A program made the position numbers and the translations under genes. Below the pieces are notes generated by a model, which had not been told where the DNA came from, made no database searches, and was given only the letters and a program-made list of their open reading frames with translations. 64,000 nt of DNA from Evansella caseinilytica (lineage in GTDB: Bacteria; Bacillota; Bacilli; Bacillales; Salisediminibacteriaceae). Location of the stretch: NCBI RefSeq assembly GCF_900107275.1, contig NZ_FNPI01000005.1:1-64000 (forward strand), written 5' to 3'. Shown piece after piece: positions 27,752 through 38,850 of the stretch. The number at the start of each line of letters is the position of its first letter. Within the stretch, counting starts at the first letter, position 1.

Positions 27752-27847
27752 ATGCACGTTCCACATCGAGGGTTTGCAGCCGGCTTTGCTTTCATCCTGG
27801 TGCTGTTTATTCTCCTGGTTATCATCGGTGCTGCTTGGGCCTACTAA
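27752..27847 (+). CDS. YjcZ-family sporulation peptide, 31 residues
   Basis: MHVPHRGFAAGFAFILVLFI ... AAWAY is a typical YjcZ-type peptide: a short polar Gly/His-containing head followed by one hydrophobic helix (FAFILVLFILLVIIGA). AAGGAGGTG lies 6 nt before the ATG at 27752. These small hydrophobic peptides are made during sporulation in Bacillus and are of unknown function. A terminator follows at 27861-27899. The gene is too short for most gene finders. Confidence 0.9.
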   Translation: MHVPHRGFAAGFAFILVLFILLVIIGAAWAY

Positions 27848-27860
27848 ACCAAAGGTATGT

Positions 27861-27899
27861 AAACTCCCTTTTATGGAGAGTACCCGTAAAGGGAGTTTT
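27861..27899 (+). terminator. Terminator of the yjcZ-like gene
   Basis: AAACTCCCTTT and AAAGGGAGTTTT form an 11-bp stem around a 17-nt loop, starting 14 nt after the stop codon. Confidence 0.8.
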
Positions 27900-27905
27900 C
27901 CAACT

Positions 27906-28107
27906 TTCGCAGGCGCTGTTTCCCGGACTTTTTGAACTTCCTTTATAATGCTAGTTCAAAAAGGAGGACATAACAGCGACAAGAAGGTCGAGGCGCTGCA
28001 GACTCGAGCAGCACAGCGTACACGAAAACGTACGTGAGCAGCGCAGAGGCAACGCAACGATGAGATTCGCAGGCGCTGTTTCCCGGACTTTTTGAACTTC
28101 CTTTATA
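27906..28107. repeat. Family A repeat with duplicated 42-bp end, abutting the glgP stop
   Basis: A full family A copy lies at 27954-28097, from GTTCAAAAAGGAGGACAT to CCGGACTTTTTGAAC. A 42-bp stretch ending in ttcctttata is repeated exactly at 27906-27947 and 28066-28107, and its right copy runs into the glgP stop codon (28103-28105). This looks like a partial tandem duplication that copied the last bases of glgP. Confidence 0.8.
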
Positions 28108-30553
28108 TGAGAAACTTCCACCCTTTTATCGGCCTGACCCGCCAAATTTCAGAAGCGTACTCTTGTATCGTCCGATCGCTGGAAAATTTTCCTGAATAGG
28201 CGATGTTTGTCACGCTCATGCTCAACCAAGTATTCCGATCACGGTAGGCTTGCTCCACAAGTTCATGGGCTTCAATATAGGAGTCGAAATCTTTTAACAC
28301 AAAATAAGGATCGTTATGAGAAAGAATGTTATAGTAGATGTCTTTAAATTCCATTTCCTGCGAGCCGAAGGCCCCATCGTTCAATTGATCCAAGATTCGT
28401 CTCACCCGTTCATCGACTTCATAAATATCCCGCGCAACATAACCGCCGTGTTGGTAATAATACAGTACTTCCTCCGCAGTCAGCCCGAAGATAAACATAT
28501 TTTTCTCGCCTACGAGGGCTTTTATTTCGATGTTGGCTCCATCCAGCGTTCCTAGTGTAATCGCACCATTCATCATCATTTTCATATTCCCTGTTCCGGA
28601 TGCTTCTTTGCTGGCCGTAGATATTTGCTCACTGATATCCGCTGCGGGAATAATGTGCTCTGCTAACGACACATTGTAGTTTTCCAAAAAAACAACCTTC
28701 AATTTTTCACTGATGGTTTTATCATTATTGATGATAAAAGCCGTCTGATTGATCAGCTTGATGATTTCCTTAGCCAAATGATAGCTCGGCGCCGCTTTTG
28801 CCCCGAAAATAAACGTCCGCGGTACGACGTTCATCGCCGGATTATCCTTCAGCTCATTGTACAGGTGGATGACGTGAAAGATGTTCAGCAACTGCCGCTT
28901 ATATTCATGGAGCCGTTTTATCTGCACATCAAAGATCGATGCCGGATCTGTCATGATACCGGTTTTTGTATAAATAAACGAAGAGAGTAGCTGTTTATTA
29001 TGCTTCTTGACATCATCGATTTTATTTAGAAAAGATGCATCCTTTGAATACCGGAGTAAGCTGATCAGCTTGGATGGCTGCTTTACCCATTTTTTTCCGA
29101 TCGTATCAGATACAAGACCAGCAAGGCGGGGATTGACTTGCAGCAGCCACCGGCGATGAGTAATGCCGTTTGTTTTGTTGCGGAACCGGTCGGGAAACAG
29201 TGTGTAAAAATGCTTCATCTCCTGGTTCTTCAATATATCGGTGTGGATTCGCGCCACTCCATTGACACTGAAGCTGCCGATAACAGCCATCCTCGCCATA
29301 TGAATCTGGTTATCCGCAATAATCGCTAAGCCGGGCAGTTCATCGCGTAATTCCGGATGATCAAACCAAATGTTTTTACAAAACCGCTCATTCATCTCAT
29401 GGATAATCATATAAATTCTCGGCAACAGCTGCTTCATCATTTCCACCGGCCATTTTTCCAGCGCTTCACTCAATGTCGTATGGTTCGTATAAGCGAACAC
29501 TTGCTGTGTCATCTTCCAGGCATCGTCCCAGCCGAACCGCTCCTCATCCATTAAAATCCGCATGAATTCCGGAATCGCCAGGCTCGGATGGGTGTCATTG
29601 ATTTGGACCACCACTTTTTCCTGAAGCTGCGTTAACGGCAGACGATAATTTTTTTTGAACGACGACAGGATGCTTTTTAAACTCGCCGCCACGAGAAAAT
29701 ACTGCTGTTTTAACCGCAATAATTTTCCTTCATAGACAGAATCGTCGGGATACAGGAAGCCGGATATTTGTTCAATGGAATGCTGATGCTCTAATTCGTG
29801 ATAGTATTTCGCTCCTCCCTGACTGGAAATATTCTGCTCAAAATCCGGCGATTCTGCACTCCACAGCCTTAACGTATTAATCGTTTTATTGTGATAGCCA
29901 ACGACGGCAATATCATAAGGAACAGCCATTACCTTATCGGTATTATGGTAACGGAACTCCAGGGAACCGTCGATTTTCGTCAGCATCTCCACTTCTCCGC
30001 CGAACTGCACTTCCACCGCTTCCTCATCTTTTCGTGTTTCCCACGGATATTCTTCTTTCAACCAATAATCCGGGAGTTCAATCTGGTTTCCCTGGATAAT
30101 CCGCTGCTCAAACAATCCGTACCGGTAGCGGATGCCGCAGCCGTGCCCGGGAAACTGGAGGGACGCCATGGAATCGAGAAAGCAGGCTGCCAGTCGGCCC
30201 AGCCCCCCATTACCAAGGCCCGCATCGTGCTCTGCAGCATACACTTCCTTCGGCTGAAACCCTAATGCTGTCAATGCTTCATTACAAATGTCAAGCAGTC
30301 CGCAGTTCAGCAAATTACTTTCCAGCAGGCGACCGATAAGAAACTCCATCGACAAATAATAAATTTGTCTCACTTTTTTTTGCTTATAGATCGTTTGCGT
30401 CTCCACCCAGGCACTGTTGATCCTTTCCTTGACAATGGCGCTGACAGCGTAAAACATATCCCGGTTGGAGGCGTCTTCCACGGTTTTCCGCCGCGCCGCC
30501 TTTAACTTTTCCACGATTGCGTCAACAAACTGATCCGCGGACTGAAAATTCAT
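28103..30553 (-). CDS. glgP: Glycogen phosphorylase GlgP
   Basis: An 816-residue alpha-glucan phosphorylase. It contains the PLP-lysine block EASGTGNMKMMMNGAITLGTLDGANIEI (about 650-680) and the N-terminal AEHDAGLGNGGLGRLAACFLDSMA region. It releases glucose-1-phosphate from the non-reducing ends of glycogen. The ATG at 30553 has TAGGAGGTG 8 nt upstream and lies 12 nt after glgA, so it is the last gene of the glgBCDAP operon. No intrinsic terminator is seen; a family A repeat begins immediately after the stop. Confidence 0.97.
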   Translation of the reverse strand: MNFQSADQFVDAIVEKLKAARRKTVEDASNRDMFYAVSAIVKERINSAWVETQTIYKQKKVRQIYYLSMEFLIGRLLESNLLNCGLLDICNEALTALGFQPKEVYAAEHDAGLGNGGLGRLAACFLDSMASLQFPGHGCGIRYRYGLFEQRIIQGNQIELPDYWLKEEYPWETRKDEEAVEVQFGGEVEMLTKIDGSLEFRYHNTDKVMAVPYDIAVVGYHNKTINTLRLWSAESPDFEQNISSQGGAKYYHELEHQHSIEQISGFLYPDDSVYEGKLLRLKQQYFLVAASLKSILSSFKKNYRLPLTQLQEKVVVQINDTHPSLAIPEFMRILMDEERFGWDDAWKMTQQVFAYTNHTTLSEALEKWPVEMMKQLLPRIYMIIHEMNERFCKNIWFDHPELRDELPGLAIIADNQIHMARMAVIGSFSVNGVARIHTDILKNQEMKHFYTLFPDRFRNKTNGITHRRWLLQVNPRLAGLVSDTIGKKWVKQPSKLISLLRYSKDASFLNKIDDVKKHNKQLLSSFIYTKTGIMTDPASIFDVQIKRLHEYKRQLLNIFHVIHLYNELKDNPAMNVVPRTFIFGAKAAPSYHLAKEIIKLINQTAFIINNDKTISEKLKVVFLENYNVSLAEHIIPAADISEQISTASKEASGTGNMKMMMNGAITLGTLDGANIEIKALVGEKNMFIFGLTAEEVLYYYQHGGYVARDIYEVDERVRRILDQLNDGAFGSQEMEFKDIYYNILSHNDPYFVLKDFDSYIEAHELVEQAYRDRNTWLSMSVTNIAYSGKFSSDRTIQEYASEIWRVRPIKGWKFLI

Positions 30554-30565
30554 CGCCGGCACCTC

Positions 30566-31993
30566 CTAGCTATACACTTTATTTTCAAGTGACTGATACA
30601 ATGCTGTATACACCGCTGCGGAATCCTTCCAGCTGAATTGTGTTTTTGTGACGTTTTTATAAAGCTGCGCCCAGTGAACATCATCATGGTAGATTTGCAG
30701 CGAATACCGGAGTACGTGCAGAAAATCATGAGCATTGTAATGGGTGAAACTGAAGCCGTTCCCCTCGCATGTCATTTCGTTGTACGGCTGCACCGTATCC
30801 TTAAGGCCGCCGGTTTCCCGGACGATCGGAACCGTTTTGTACTGAAACGCGATCAGCTGGGACAGTCCGCAAGGTTCAAACTGCGACGGCATCAAGAGGA
30901 AATCGGCGCCAGCATACATATGACGGGCAAGCGCTTCGTCAAACGTCATCTGCGCGGACACCTTCTCCGGAAAACGCCTGGCCCATTCCTGAAAGCACCA
31001 TTCAAATTCGGGATCGCCGGTTCCTAAAATAACAAGCTGGATATTCTCTTGCACAAACTCCCCGATGATGTGCTGCAGCAAAGGAAGCCCTTTTTGCTCA
31101 ACGAGGCGGGAGACCAAAATATACATTGGAATATCCGGAGCTTCCGGCAGCCGCAGCCGTTCTTGGAGAAGCAGTTTATTCTCTTTCTTTTTCAGCTTTG
31201 AATACGTAAACGGAACGGGGACAAAGGGATCTGTTTGCGGATTAAATTCGGAAAGATCAACCCCGTTGATAATCCCGGTCACATCGTTCTCCCGCTCCCG
31301 CAATATCGGATCAAGCCCTTCTCCGAAGTGCGGATCGATGATTTCCTTCGCGTAGGACGGACTGACGGTGGTGATTTTGTCAGCGTGAAAAATGCCGCTT
31401 TTCATGCAGTTGATCATCCCCCGCCATTCCAGACCCCCGAAGTGCTCCCGTGAAAGCTGAAAAAAATCATCGAACATGTCGGGGGGAATCAAGCCTTGAT
31501 ACTTGATATTATGAATGGTAAAAACCGTCCGGATGTTCTTTTCCGGAAGGATGATTTTCGACAATGCCGGAACTAGTCCGGCCTGCCAGTCGTGCGCGTG
31601 AATAATCTCCGGCGCAAAATCAAGATGGGCGAGCGCGTCTACCACTGCATGGGCAAAATATACAAATCGTTCGCCGTCATCGTAATACCCGTAAATGCCT
31701 TTTCTTGAAAAATAATAATCATTTGCCACAAAGTAATAAACTATCTCCCGGTGCACCAGCTGAAAAATGACTGTATGCTGGTTTCTCCAGCCCACCGGCA
31801 CATGAAAACAAGCGACTTCCTCCATCTTTTCCTGCCACTCAGAAGCAATTTCATCATAATACGGCAGCATCACCCGAATGTCGGCATCTTGCTGCTGACT
31901 TTTTACTTCCTGCGGCAAGGAACCGATCACATCGGCAAGTCCTCCGGTTTTCACAAACGGGATACATTCTGAGGCGACAAATAATACGTTCAT
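30566..31993 (-). CDS. glgA: Glycogen synthase GlgA (ADP-glucose type)
   Basis: A 475-residue GT5 glycosyltransferase. The N-terminal ADP-glucose binding motif FVKTGGLADVIGSLP is at residues 13-27, and a C-terminal GSQFEPCGL-like block (MPSQFEPCGLSQLIAFQY) with retaining-GT-B features follows. It extends alpha-1,4-glucan chains using ADP-glucose made by GlgC/GlgD. AAAGGAGAGG precedes the ATG. It lies 24 nt after glgD. Confidence 0.97.
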   Translation of the reverse strand: MNVLFVASECIPFVKTGGLADVIGSLPQEVKSQQQDADIRVMLPYYDEIASEWQEKMEEVACFHVPVGWRNQHTVIFQLVHREIVYYFVANDYYFSRKGIYGYYDDGERFVYFAHAVVDALAHLDFAPEIIHAHDWQAGLVPALSKIILPEKNIRTVFTIHNIKYQGLIPPDMFDDFFQLSREHFGGLEWRGMINCMKSGIFHADKITTVSPSYAKEIIDPHFGEGLDPILRERENDVTGIINGVDLSEFNPQTDPFVPVPFTYSKLKKKENKLLLQERLRLPEAPDIPMYILVSRLVEQKGLPLLQHIIGEFVQENIQLVILGTGDPEFEWCFQEWARRFPEKVSAQMTFDEALARHMYAGADFLLMPSQFEPCGLSQLIAFQYKTVPIVRETGGLKDTVQPYNEMTCEGNGFSFTHYNAHDFLHVLRYSLQIYHDDVHWAQLYKNVTKTQFSWKDSAAVYTALYQSLENKVYS

Positions 31994-32017
31994 CTTTTCC
32001 TCTCCTTTCCATCATCT

Positions 32018-33124
32018 TTACATCACTTTGCGCTTCGGAACGACATACGGCTGCTCCTTTGCGCCAATGAAGGTTTTGTCCTTCGTAACAACAACGTCTT
32101 TATCGAGGATGACATTCTCAAGATGAACGTTCTCTTCAATCGTGCATCGCTGCATGATGATCGAATTTTTAATAACTGCACCGCGCTTCACTTTGACACC
32201 CCGGAACAGAATGCTGTTTTCCACGGTACCATCGATGCTGCACCCGTTGGCGAGCAGACAATTGCTCACATTCGCCTGCCCGCAATATTTCATAGGCGGC
32301 TGGCTGCTGACTTTCGTTTTGACAAACGGCTTTTTCATAAACAGCTCCCGGTAATCCCTCGCGTCCAGGAGATTCATACTGTGCCGGTAATAGCTTTCCA
32401 CAGAATTGATATAGGCGCTGTAGCCAACGTGGCTGTGCGCTTGAATCTTTAATTTTCCAACCTTTTCTTTTATGCCGTCAAAAAAGAAATGGCTTTTATA
32501 ATGGGCAATGCAGTCGTCAACTAAATCAAGCAGCAGTTCTTTGCCGAGAATATACACGCCCGTAAACAAGTAATGATTGCCTGCATCGTGACTGAGATCC
32601 GTGACCCAGCCGTCTTCATCCGTTTCCACCCGCAAGCACTGGCTGTGTTCGTCCGTCAACTCGTTTACTTCGGTGCAAATCAGCGTCACTTCCGCGTTTC
32701 TTTCCAAGTGAGATTGAAACGCCGCCTCGTAATCGGTGTTGGAAATAAACTGGCTGCCGCTGACAAGAATGTGGCTTGCCCTTCCCCTTGTAAAAAAATC
32801 TCGATTGTTATGAAAGTGACTGAGGTCACCCCGGGAAATATCCGTCGGATCATTCCAATCCGGCGGAAGAATAAACAGTCCGCCATGCTTTCGGTCCAGC
32901 TCCCAATCCCCTCCGGTGCCAAGATGATCCATTAAGGATCGGTATTTCGCCCGCGCAAAAATGGCAACTTCCTGAATCGATGTGTTCACCATATTAGATA
33001 AGGAAAAATCGATGATTCGGTAGCGCCCTGCAAACGGAACGGATGCACCGCATCTGAAGTATGTCAGTTCATTTAATAAATCCAATTCATAGTCTAAATT
33101 GATCACGCCCATCAGTGTGTCCAT
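32018..33124 (-). CDS. glgD: GlgD, regulatory subunit of ADP-glucose pyrophosphorylase
   Basis: A 368-residue GlgC paralogue. It has the nucleotidyltransferase N-terminal fold (FRCGASVPFAGRYRIIDFSLSNMVN) and a C-terminal left-handed beta-helix (NCLLANGCSIDGTVENSILFRGVKVKRG). The GGxGxRL nucleotide loop of GlgC is replaced, as in GlgD proteins, which assist GlgC rather than catalyse alone. The ATG at 33124 has GGGGGAG 8 nt upstream; the frame to 33154 overlaps glgC and adds nothing conserved. Confidence 0.95.
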   Translation of the reverse strand: MDTLMGVINLDYELDLLNELTYFRCGASVPFAGRYRIIDFSLSNMVNTSIQEVAIFARAKYRSLMDHLGTGGDWELDRKHGGLFILPPDWNDPTDISRGDLSHFHNNRDFFTRGRASHILVSGSQFISNTDYEAAFQSHLERNAEVTLICTEVNELTDEHSQCLRVETDEDGWVTDLSHDAGNHYLFTGVYILGKELLLDLVDDCIAHYKSHFFFDGIKEKVGKLKIQAHSHVGYSAYINSVESYYRHSMNLLDARDYRELFMKKPFVKTKVSSQPPMKYCGQANVSNCLLANGCSIDGTVENSILFRGVKVKRGAVIKNSIIMQRCTIEENVHLENVILDKDVVVTKDKTFIGAKEQPYVVPKRKVM

Positions 33125-33150
33125 ATCGCTCGCTCCCCCGGCCAAAATGT

Positions 33151-34293
33151 TCATTCACTTGTAACTAAGCTTATTTTGAGTTGATCCATAACCAGCGGTT
33201 CATCATTGCCGTCGGCACTGACATAGGAATACGGTGGTATAACAACATCTTCCATAATAATCGCTCGCCGGATCACCGCCCCTTCGCCGACAACGACCCC
33301 AGGCATCAGGATGGAATCGGATACGCGGCTTCCCTTCTGCACTTCCACATTGTGAAAAACAATCGAATGATCCACTTCCCCGCTGATCCAGCATCCGGAA
33401 TTAATCATCGAGGAAGTGACTTTCGCCCCTTCTTCCACATACTGCGGCGGGTAATTGTTATCATGGGTATACGTTCGCCATTCTCTGTCTTCCAGCGAAA
33501 TTTCCTTATCTTTCCGCAGCAAATCCATATTTGCTTCCCAATAGCTCTGAACGGTTCCTACATCCTTCCAATATCCATAGAACTTGTATGCGAACAAGCG
33601 AAGCTCATCATTGAGCATGGCGGGGATGATGTTTTTGCCGAAGTCGTGATCGGACTCTAACTGGTCAGCATCCTTTACTAAGTAAGATTTCAATGTTTGC
33701 CAATTAAAAATATACACACCCATGGAAGCGAGATTGCTGACGGGAATTTCCGGCTTTTCCGCAAATTCATAGATTTGACCGTTCTCCGTCGTATTTAAGA
33801 TTCCAAAGCGGGAAGCTTCCGCCAGCGGCACTTCGATGACTGATATCGTTGCCTCCGCCCGGTTCCGTTTATGATAATCCAGCATTTTTGCGTAATTCAT
33901 ATGATAAATATGGTCGCCGGAAATAACTAATACGTAATCAGGATCGTATTGTTCGATGAAATGAAAGTTTTGATATATCGCATCTGCCGTTCCTTTATAC
34001 CATCTGCCGCCCGATTTTGCAGTATATGGAGACAGGATGCTTACTCCCCCGAATTGCCGATCCAATCCCCACGGCCTGCCGATGCCGATATGCTTATTTA
34101 AAATAAGCGGCGAATATTGTGTTAGCACCCCGACGGTTTGAATTCCGGAATTGACACAGTTGCTTAGTGTAAAATCAATAATCCGGTATTTCCCCCCGAA
34201 ATAGACCGCCGGTTTTGCCAGCTCTTTTGTCAGCATGCCTAGGCGTTTGCCTTCTCCACCTGCAAGCAACATGCCAATACATTCCGTTTTCAT
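33151..34293 (-). CDS. glgC: Glucose-1-phosphate adenylyltransferase GlgC
   Basis: A 380-residue enzyme that makes ADP-glucose from ATP and glucose-1-phosphate. It has the nucleotide loop [11 protein letters not shown], then [34 protein letters not shown] and a C-terminal beta-helix. The start at 34293 has GGGGGAA 7 nt upstream and gives the same length as B. subtilis GlgC; the adjacent ATG at 34296 is equally possible in frame. It follows glgB by 40 nt. Confidence 0.97.
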   Translation of the reverse strand: MKTECIGMLLAGGEGKRLGMLTKELAKPAVYFGGKYRIIDFTLSNCVNSGIQTVGVLTQYSPLILNKHIGIGRPWGLDRQFGGVSILSPYTAKSGGRWYKGTADAIYQNFHFIEQYDPDYVLVISGDHIYHMNYAKMLDYHKRNRAEATISVIEVPLAEASRFGILNTTENGQIYEFAEKPEIPVSNLASMGVYIFNWQTLKSYLVKDADQLESDHDFGKNIIPAMLNDELRLFAYKFYGYWKDVGTVQSYWEANMDLLRKDKEISLEDREWRTYTHDNNYPPQYVEEGAKVTSSMINSGCWISGEVDHSIVFHNVEVQKGSRVSDSILMPGVVVGEGAVIRRAIIMEDVVIPPYSYVSADGNDEPLVMDQLKISLVTSE

Positions 34294-34333
34294 CATCAGC
34301 TTCCCCCTTTTTCCATACGTTTTGTCTTTTTGC

Positions 34334-36280
34334 TCAGCATGTGCAATCGATTTGTTTTTGAAGCGCATCCGTTGTCCCGCTCTTCTTTTCTTTTTCAACT
34401 TGTTGAAAAATCGAAACGGCAAGCGGCGGAATTTTTACTTTAATATGCTGGTCATGGCGATGCCATTTTTCCGCAAACGTAAAGTGCGCTCCTTCATTCG
34501 TTTGCCCCGATCCACCAAATTCCTTCGCGTCCGAATTAAAAATTTCCACATACTTGCCCGGGACAGGTACGCCCACTTTATAATCGTATGTGACGACAGG
34601 GGTAAAATTGCATATAACGATCAGAACATCCTTATTCTGTTTATCTTTGCGCAAAAAGGCGATCGTGCTTTGATCGATATTGTGCGGATCTATCCATTCA
34701 AACCCGGCCGGATCATGGTCAGCTTCAAAAAGGGAAGGATGATTTAAATAAAAATGATTTAACATCCTGACATAGCCAAATAAGCTGCGGTGCAGCGGAT
34801 AATCAAGCAAATGCCAATCGAGCTGTTCCTTATCCTTCCACTCATGATACTGGCCGAATTCACCACCCATAAAGAGCATTTTCTTCCCTGGGTGCGTCAT
34901 CATGTAACCATATAAAAGCCGGAGATTGGAAAACTTCTTCCATTGATCTCCCGGCATTTTATCCAGCAGCGACTTTTTTCCGTGAACCACTTCGTCGTGC
35001 GATAAAGGAAGGACAAAATTTTCTGAAAAAGTATACATAAAAGAAAATGTAAGCAAGTGATGGTGCCATTTCCGATAAACCGGATCATGCTCCATATATG
35101 CGAGCATGTCGTTCATCCATCCCATATTCCATTTCAAATTAAATCCGAGTCCGCCCGAATGAACCGGGGCGGTAACCAGCGGGTAATCCGAACTGTCCTC
35201 CGCAATCATGAGCGAATGGGGATAATAGCGAAACACGGTTTCGTTCAACTTTTTGAGAAAAGCAATCGCTTCAAGATTTTCTTCCGTTCCAAAGGAATTA
35301 TAGATTTTTTCCTCCTCCCAGTGTCTGTCAAAGTTGAGAAAAATCATGCTGGCCACGGCGTCCACCCGGAGGCCGTCGATATGATATTCCTCCAACCAGT
35401 AAACCGCATTGGAAATTAAAAATGATTGCACCTCCGGCCTTCCGTAGTCAAATGTGAGCGTTCCCCATGCCCGTTTTTCCGCCTTGCGCGGATCAGCATA
35501 TTCATACAGCGGTTCCCCGTCAAACAACCGCAGCCCCTGATCATCTTTACAAAAATGGCTGGGAACCCAGTCGATAATGACACCGAGCTGATGCCGGTGG
35601 CAGCTGTCGATGAAATACTTTAAATCATTCGGCCGCCCATAACGGCTGGTGACAGAATAGTAGCCGGTGATCTGGTACCCCCATGACAAATCAAACGGAT
35701 GTTCCGAAAGCGGCAGCAGCTCTATATGTGTATACCCGAGCTCCTTGACATAAGGAATCAACTCCCCCGCCAGCTCTCTGTAGCTGTAGAACGAGCCGTC
35801 TGGTTTCTTCTTCCACGTACCGGCATGCATCTCATAAATATTCACCGGGGAGGAATATACATTTGCTTGCTCTTTTTCTGTCTGCCACTGTTGGTCCTGC
35901 CATTGATACGCTTCCAGATCGGGAGTTAAGGAAGCGGTGCCGGGACGAAGCTCGGATTGCCTGGCAAAAGGATCCGCCTTCAACAAAAACCGACCGTCCG
36001 GTGTGTAAATCTTGTACTTATATCTTTGCCGGGGGGAAATATCCGTAAATATTCCTTTCCAAATGCCCTCGTTGCTTAATTTACGAAGGGGATGATCCGC
36101 CCCGTTCCAGCCGTTAAAATCTCCGACTGCTTCAACACGGGAGGCATGAGGCGCCCACACGAGAAAATGCCATTCCAGGGTTTCGGCGGTTTGAATCGGA
36201 TGACACCCCAAAAAGCGATAACTGTTATAATGCGTACCTTGATGAAAATAATAAATATCCTGTTCCTGCTGCTGAATCAT
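34334..36280 (-). CDS. glgB: 1,4-alpha-glucan branching enzyme GlgB
   Basis: A 648-residue GH13 branching enzyme, first gene of the glgBCDAP operon. An N-terminal CBM48-like domain ([20 protein letters not shown]) is followed by the catalytic barrel. The nucleophile is in [14 protein letters not shown], the acid/base Glu in [10 protein letters not shown] and the transition-state Asp in [10 protein letters not shown]. It introduces alpha-1,6 branches into glycogen. The ATG at 36280 has AAGGAGGTGG upstream; the longer frame to 36340 has no ribosome site. Confidence 0.97.
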   Translation of the reverse strand: MIQQQEQDIYYFHQGTHYNSYRFLGCHPIQTAETLEWHFLVWAPHASRVEAVGDFNGWNGADHPLRKLSNEGIWKGIFTDISPRQRYKYKIYTPDGRFLLKADPFARQSELRPGTASLTPDLEAYQWQDQQWQTEKEQANVYSSPVNIYEMHAGTWKKKPDGSFYSYRELAGELIPYVKELGYTHIELLPLSEHPFDLSWGYQITGYYSVTSRYGRPNDLKYFIDSCHRHQLGVIIDWVPSHFCKDDQGLRLFDGEPLYEYADPRKAEKRAWGTLTFDYGRPEVQSFLISNAVYWLEEYHIDGLRVDAVASMIFLNFDRHWEEEKIYNSFGTEENLEAIAFLKKLNETVFRYYPHSLMIAEDSSDYPLVTAPVHSGGLGFNLKWNMGWMNDMLAYMEHDPVYRKWHHHLLTFSFMYTFSENFVLPLSHDEVVHGKKSLLDKMPGDQWKKFSNLRLLYGYMMTHPGKKMLFMGGEFGQYHEWKDKEQLDWHLLDYPLHRSLFGYVRMLNHFYLNHPSLFEADHDPAGFEWIDPHNIDQSTIAFLRKDKQNKDVLIVICNFTPVVTYDYKVGVPVPGKYVEIFNSDAKEFGGSGQTNEGAHFTFAEKWHRHDQHIKVKIPPLAVSIFQQVEKEKKSGTTDALQKQIDCTC

Positions 36281-36618
36281 TATCGTCCACCTCCTTGATA
36301 TGCCGGATTTTCGCCGGGAAAGAACGCGTATATCCATCAATTCGCTGCCCTTTGTTTCCTTCCTCTAAGGAAAAATAGATAAATGATGACACAGTTTTGA
36401 ATATTCCGATGATTTTCTTCCTGAAAATGTCGTTAAGGGGCAAAGTATGCTATGCTGATATTGCATGAATTAGGAAAGGCTCTTTTTCCACAATATGTAA
36501 CAATACATTATTGTAGAACAGATGCTGTAAGGAGAAGTATGCTTTTATTATAAAAACGATTTGCTGTTTCTTGCATAAAATGTGGTAGGTAATTTCACAG
36601 GAAAAGAGGGAAGCGGGA
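36281..36618. promoter_or_regulatory. Shared divergent control region of the glycogen operon and pullulanase
   Basis: 338 nt separates glgB (-) from the pullulanase gene (+). The region is AT-rich near both genes. In B. subtilis the glg operon is sigma-E dependent. I see GAATATT and CATCATTT on the minus strand but at the wrong spacing, so no promoter is called. Confidence 0.4.
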
Positions 36619-38643
36619 ATGAAGCAACCGATCGCCTGGATAGATGATCAGCACCTTCTTACAATAGAAGCACCTTTTTTGTCAGAAAATTTGCCGGTCA
36701 CACTCAAAAGTAAACAGCAGCAGTGGTCCGGTACTCCCATTTGGGAAAACGGTGTGTACCAGATCACTTTTCCCGAGCCTCTTCCGTTAGGCGAGCAGCT
36801 GGTATTGGAATGGAATCAAACCGCCATTCCGGTGTACCCGCGAAACATCGTCCGGACAGAATGGTTTCAAACGGCGTTTCACGCTCCGGATCAGACATTT
36901 GGTGCCGATTATACACCGGAACAAACGAGCTTTGCAGTATGGTCACCGGTAGCAACTGACATCAAATTATGCTTAAAGGACAACGTTTATGCTATGAAAA
37001 AAGATGCATTCGGCGTCTGGAAAACTTCGATTGCCGGCGATTGGGACGGGGCTGTCTACCAGTATGAAGTGACGATCTTTGACCGGACCACGCGCATTAA
37101 CGATCCTTATGCGAAAGCATTGACAGTCAACAGTAAACTCGGCGTTGTTGTGGACTTACGAAAAACAGATCCGCCGCATTTCCGCAATGTTCCCCGACCG
37201 GCCGTGCCTTACGAGGACACGATCATTTATGAACTGCATGTCCGTGACGCAACGATTGCTCCTGCCAGCGGGGTAAAAGAAAAAGGAAAATACAAAGGAT
37301 TGACCGAAACCGGGACAACAACAATTAACAACAAAAAGACCGGGCTTGATTATTTTAAACAGTTAGGGATCACTCACATCCAACTGCTTCCGATTAACGA
37401 CTTCGCCAATGTGGATGAAGCAGATCCCCTCAAAGCGTATAACTGGGGCTACGATCCGCTGTTTTATCAAGTTCCTGAGGGCAGCTACGCCGCAACCCCC
37501 GCCGATCCAGCCAGCCGAATCAGCGAGTGCAAGCAACTGGTTCAGGCTTTTCATCAGGAAGGAATCGGCGTCATTCTCGATGTTGTTTACAACCATGTGT
37601 TTATCAGGGAAACATCCCCTTTTGAGCTGCTAGTACCAGGATATTATTTTCGCGTTCACGAGGACGGGACACCGGCAAACGGAACAGGAGTAGGAAACGA
37701 TATTGCCAGCGAGCGGCCGATGGTGAGGAAATTTATCCTCGATACAGTTGATTATTGGCTGCGGGAATATCGTGTCGACGGGTTCCGGTTTGATCTGATG
37801 GGAATTCTCGATCTGGAAACGATGAAGGCGATTCGCAGACGCTGTGACCAGGAGCAAACGCCTGTCTTTTTACTCGGAGAAGGCTGGAAACTGCCGACAG
37901 CACTTCCTTCCGACCAGCTTGCTACTGTGGAGAACAGCGGCAAGCTTCCCGGAATCAGCTTTTTTAACGATCGTTTCCGCGATGCCGTACGCGGAAACAA
38001 CTTTGAGGTGATGGATACCGGATTTATCAATGGCAGCGGCAAAAACATCGGGACGATGCTTCAGCTCGTCTCCGGCTCCTGCCTCGGTGATTTGGAGCAT
38101 TCCATGTTTCAGCATCCGCTGCAATCCGTCAATTACGTCGAGTGTCATGATAATCACACACTTTGGGATCGGCTGGATGCAACGCACAAACAGACGTCCG
38201 CTACCATTAGAAAGCGCATTCACCAGATGGCAACCGGGCTCGTTCTTCTCAGTCAGGGAATCCCGTTTCTCCATGCCGGCCAGGAGTGGTTTCGAACGAA
38301 ATTCGGAGATCACAACAGCTACCGTTCAGGCGACAATGTCAACCAATTGGATTGGGAACAGCGCGATGAAAACCTGGACTATATTCAATTCACGAAAGAT
38401 TGCATAACACTGCGGAAATCATCGAAACTGTTTCGAATGACATCAAGAGCGGAAATCAACAAGCACTTACGTCAAGTGGCGACATCTTTCCCTGTTTTTG
38501 GATATACTCTGTTAGGGAGGGAGGAAGACTTTGCAATATACATCAATCCGGCAGCCACGCCATTCCGCATCAGGCTTCCCGCACCAGGTCATTGGGAAAC
38601 GGTTCTAAGCAACGACACCGGCCGTATCCAAGTGGCTGCTTAA
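36619..38643 (+). CDS. amyX: Type I pullulanase
   Basis: A 674-residue debranching enzyme. An N-terminal beta domain is followed by a CBM48 (about 95-170) and a GH13_14 barrel with YNWGYDPLFYQVPEGSY. The nucleophile is in DGFRFDLMGILD, the acid/base Glu in FLLGEGWKL and the third acidic residue in YVECHDNHTLWD. There is no signal peptide, so it acts inside the cell, hydrolysing alpha-1,6 links in glycogen or maltodextrins. It is transcribed away from the glycogen operon, which fits a role in glycogen breakdown together with GlgP. GAGGGAAGCGGGA precedes the ATG. Confidence 0.95.
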   Translation: MKQPIAWIDDQHLLTIEAPFLSENLPVTLKSKQQQWSGTPIWENGVYQITFPEPLPLGEQLVLEWNQTAIPVYPRNIVRTEWFQTAFHAPDQTFGADYTPEQTSFAVWSPVATDIKLCLKDNVYAMKKDAFGVWKTSIAGDWDGAVYQYEVTIFDRTTRINDPYAKALTVNSKLGVVVDLRKTDPPHFRNVPRPAVPYEDTIIYELHVRDATIAPASGVKEKGKYKGLTETGTTTINNKKTGLDYFKQLGITHIQLLPINDFANVDEADPLKAYNWGYDPLFYQVPEGSYAATPADPASRISECKQLVQAFHQEGIGVILDVVYNHVFIRETSPFELLVPGYYFRVHEDGTPANGTGVGNDIASERPMVRKFILDTVDYWLREYRVDGFRFDLMGILDLETMKAIRRRCDQEQTPVFLLGEGWKLPTALPSDQLATVENSGKLPGISFFNDRFRDAVRGNNFEVMDTGFINGSGKNIGTMLQLVSGSCLGDLEHSMFQHPLQSVNYVECHDNHTLWDRLDATHKQTSATIRKRIHQMATGLVLLSQGIPFLHAGQEWFRTKFGDHNSYRSGDNVNQLDWEQRDENLDYIQFTKDCITLRKSSKLFRMTSRAEINKHLRQVATSFPVFGYTLLGREEDFAIYINPAATPFRIRLPAPGHWETVLSNDTGRIQVAA

Positions 38644-38850
38644 CAGGAGATGTTGCGATGCTGTCGGCCTGGGAGCTCACCGTATTTCGAAAAAAACGTT
38701 GATGCACCCCCTTGATGAACAAGCTCATTCTCCAGGAAAAATCTGCTGCTATGTATATGGAACCGCTTTGATAAAACGAAACGGGCTTTTGGCAACCACT
38801 TGCCGTAAGGCCCGTTATTTCTAAAACGCGCGTATGGTGCCGTTCCTTCC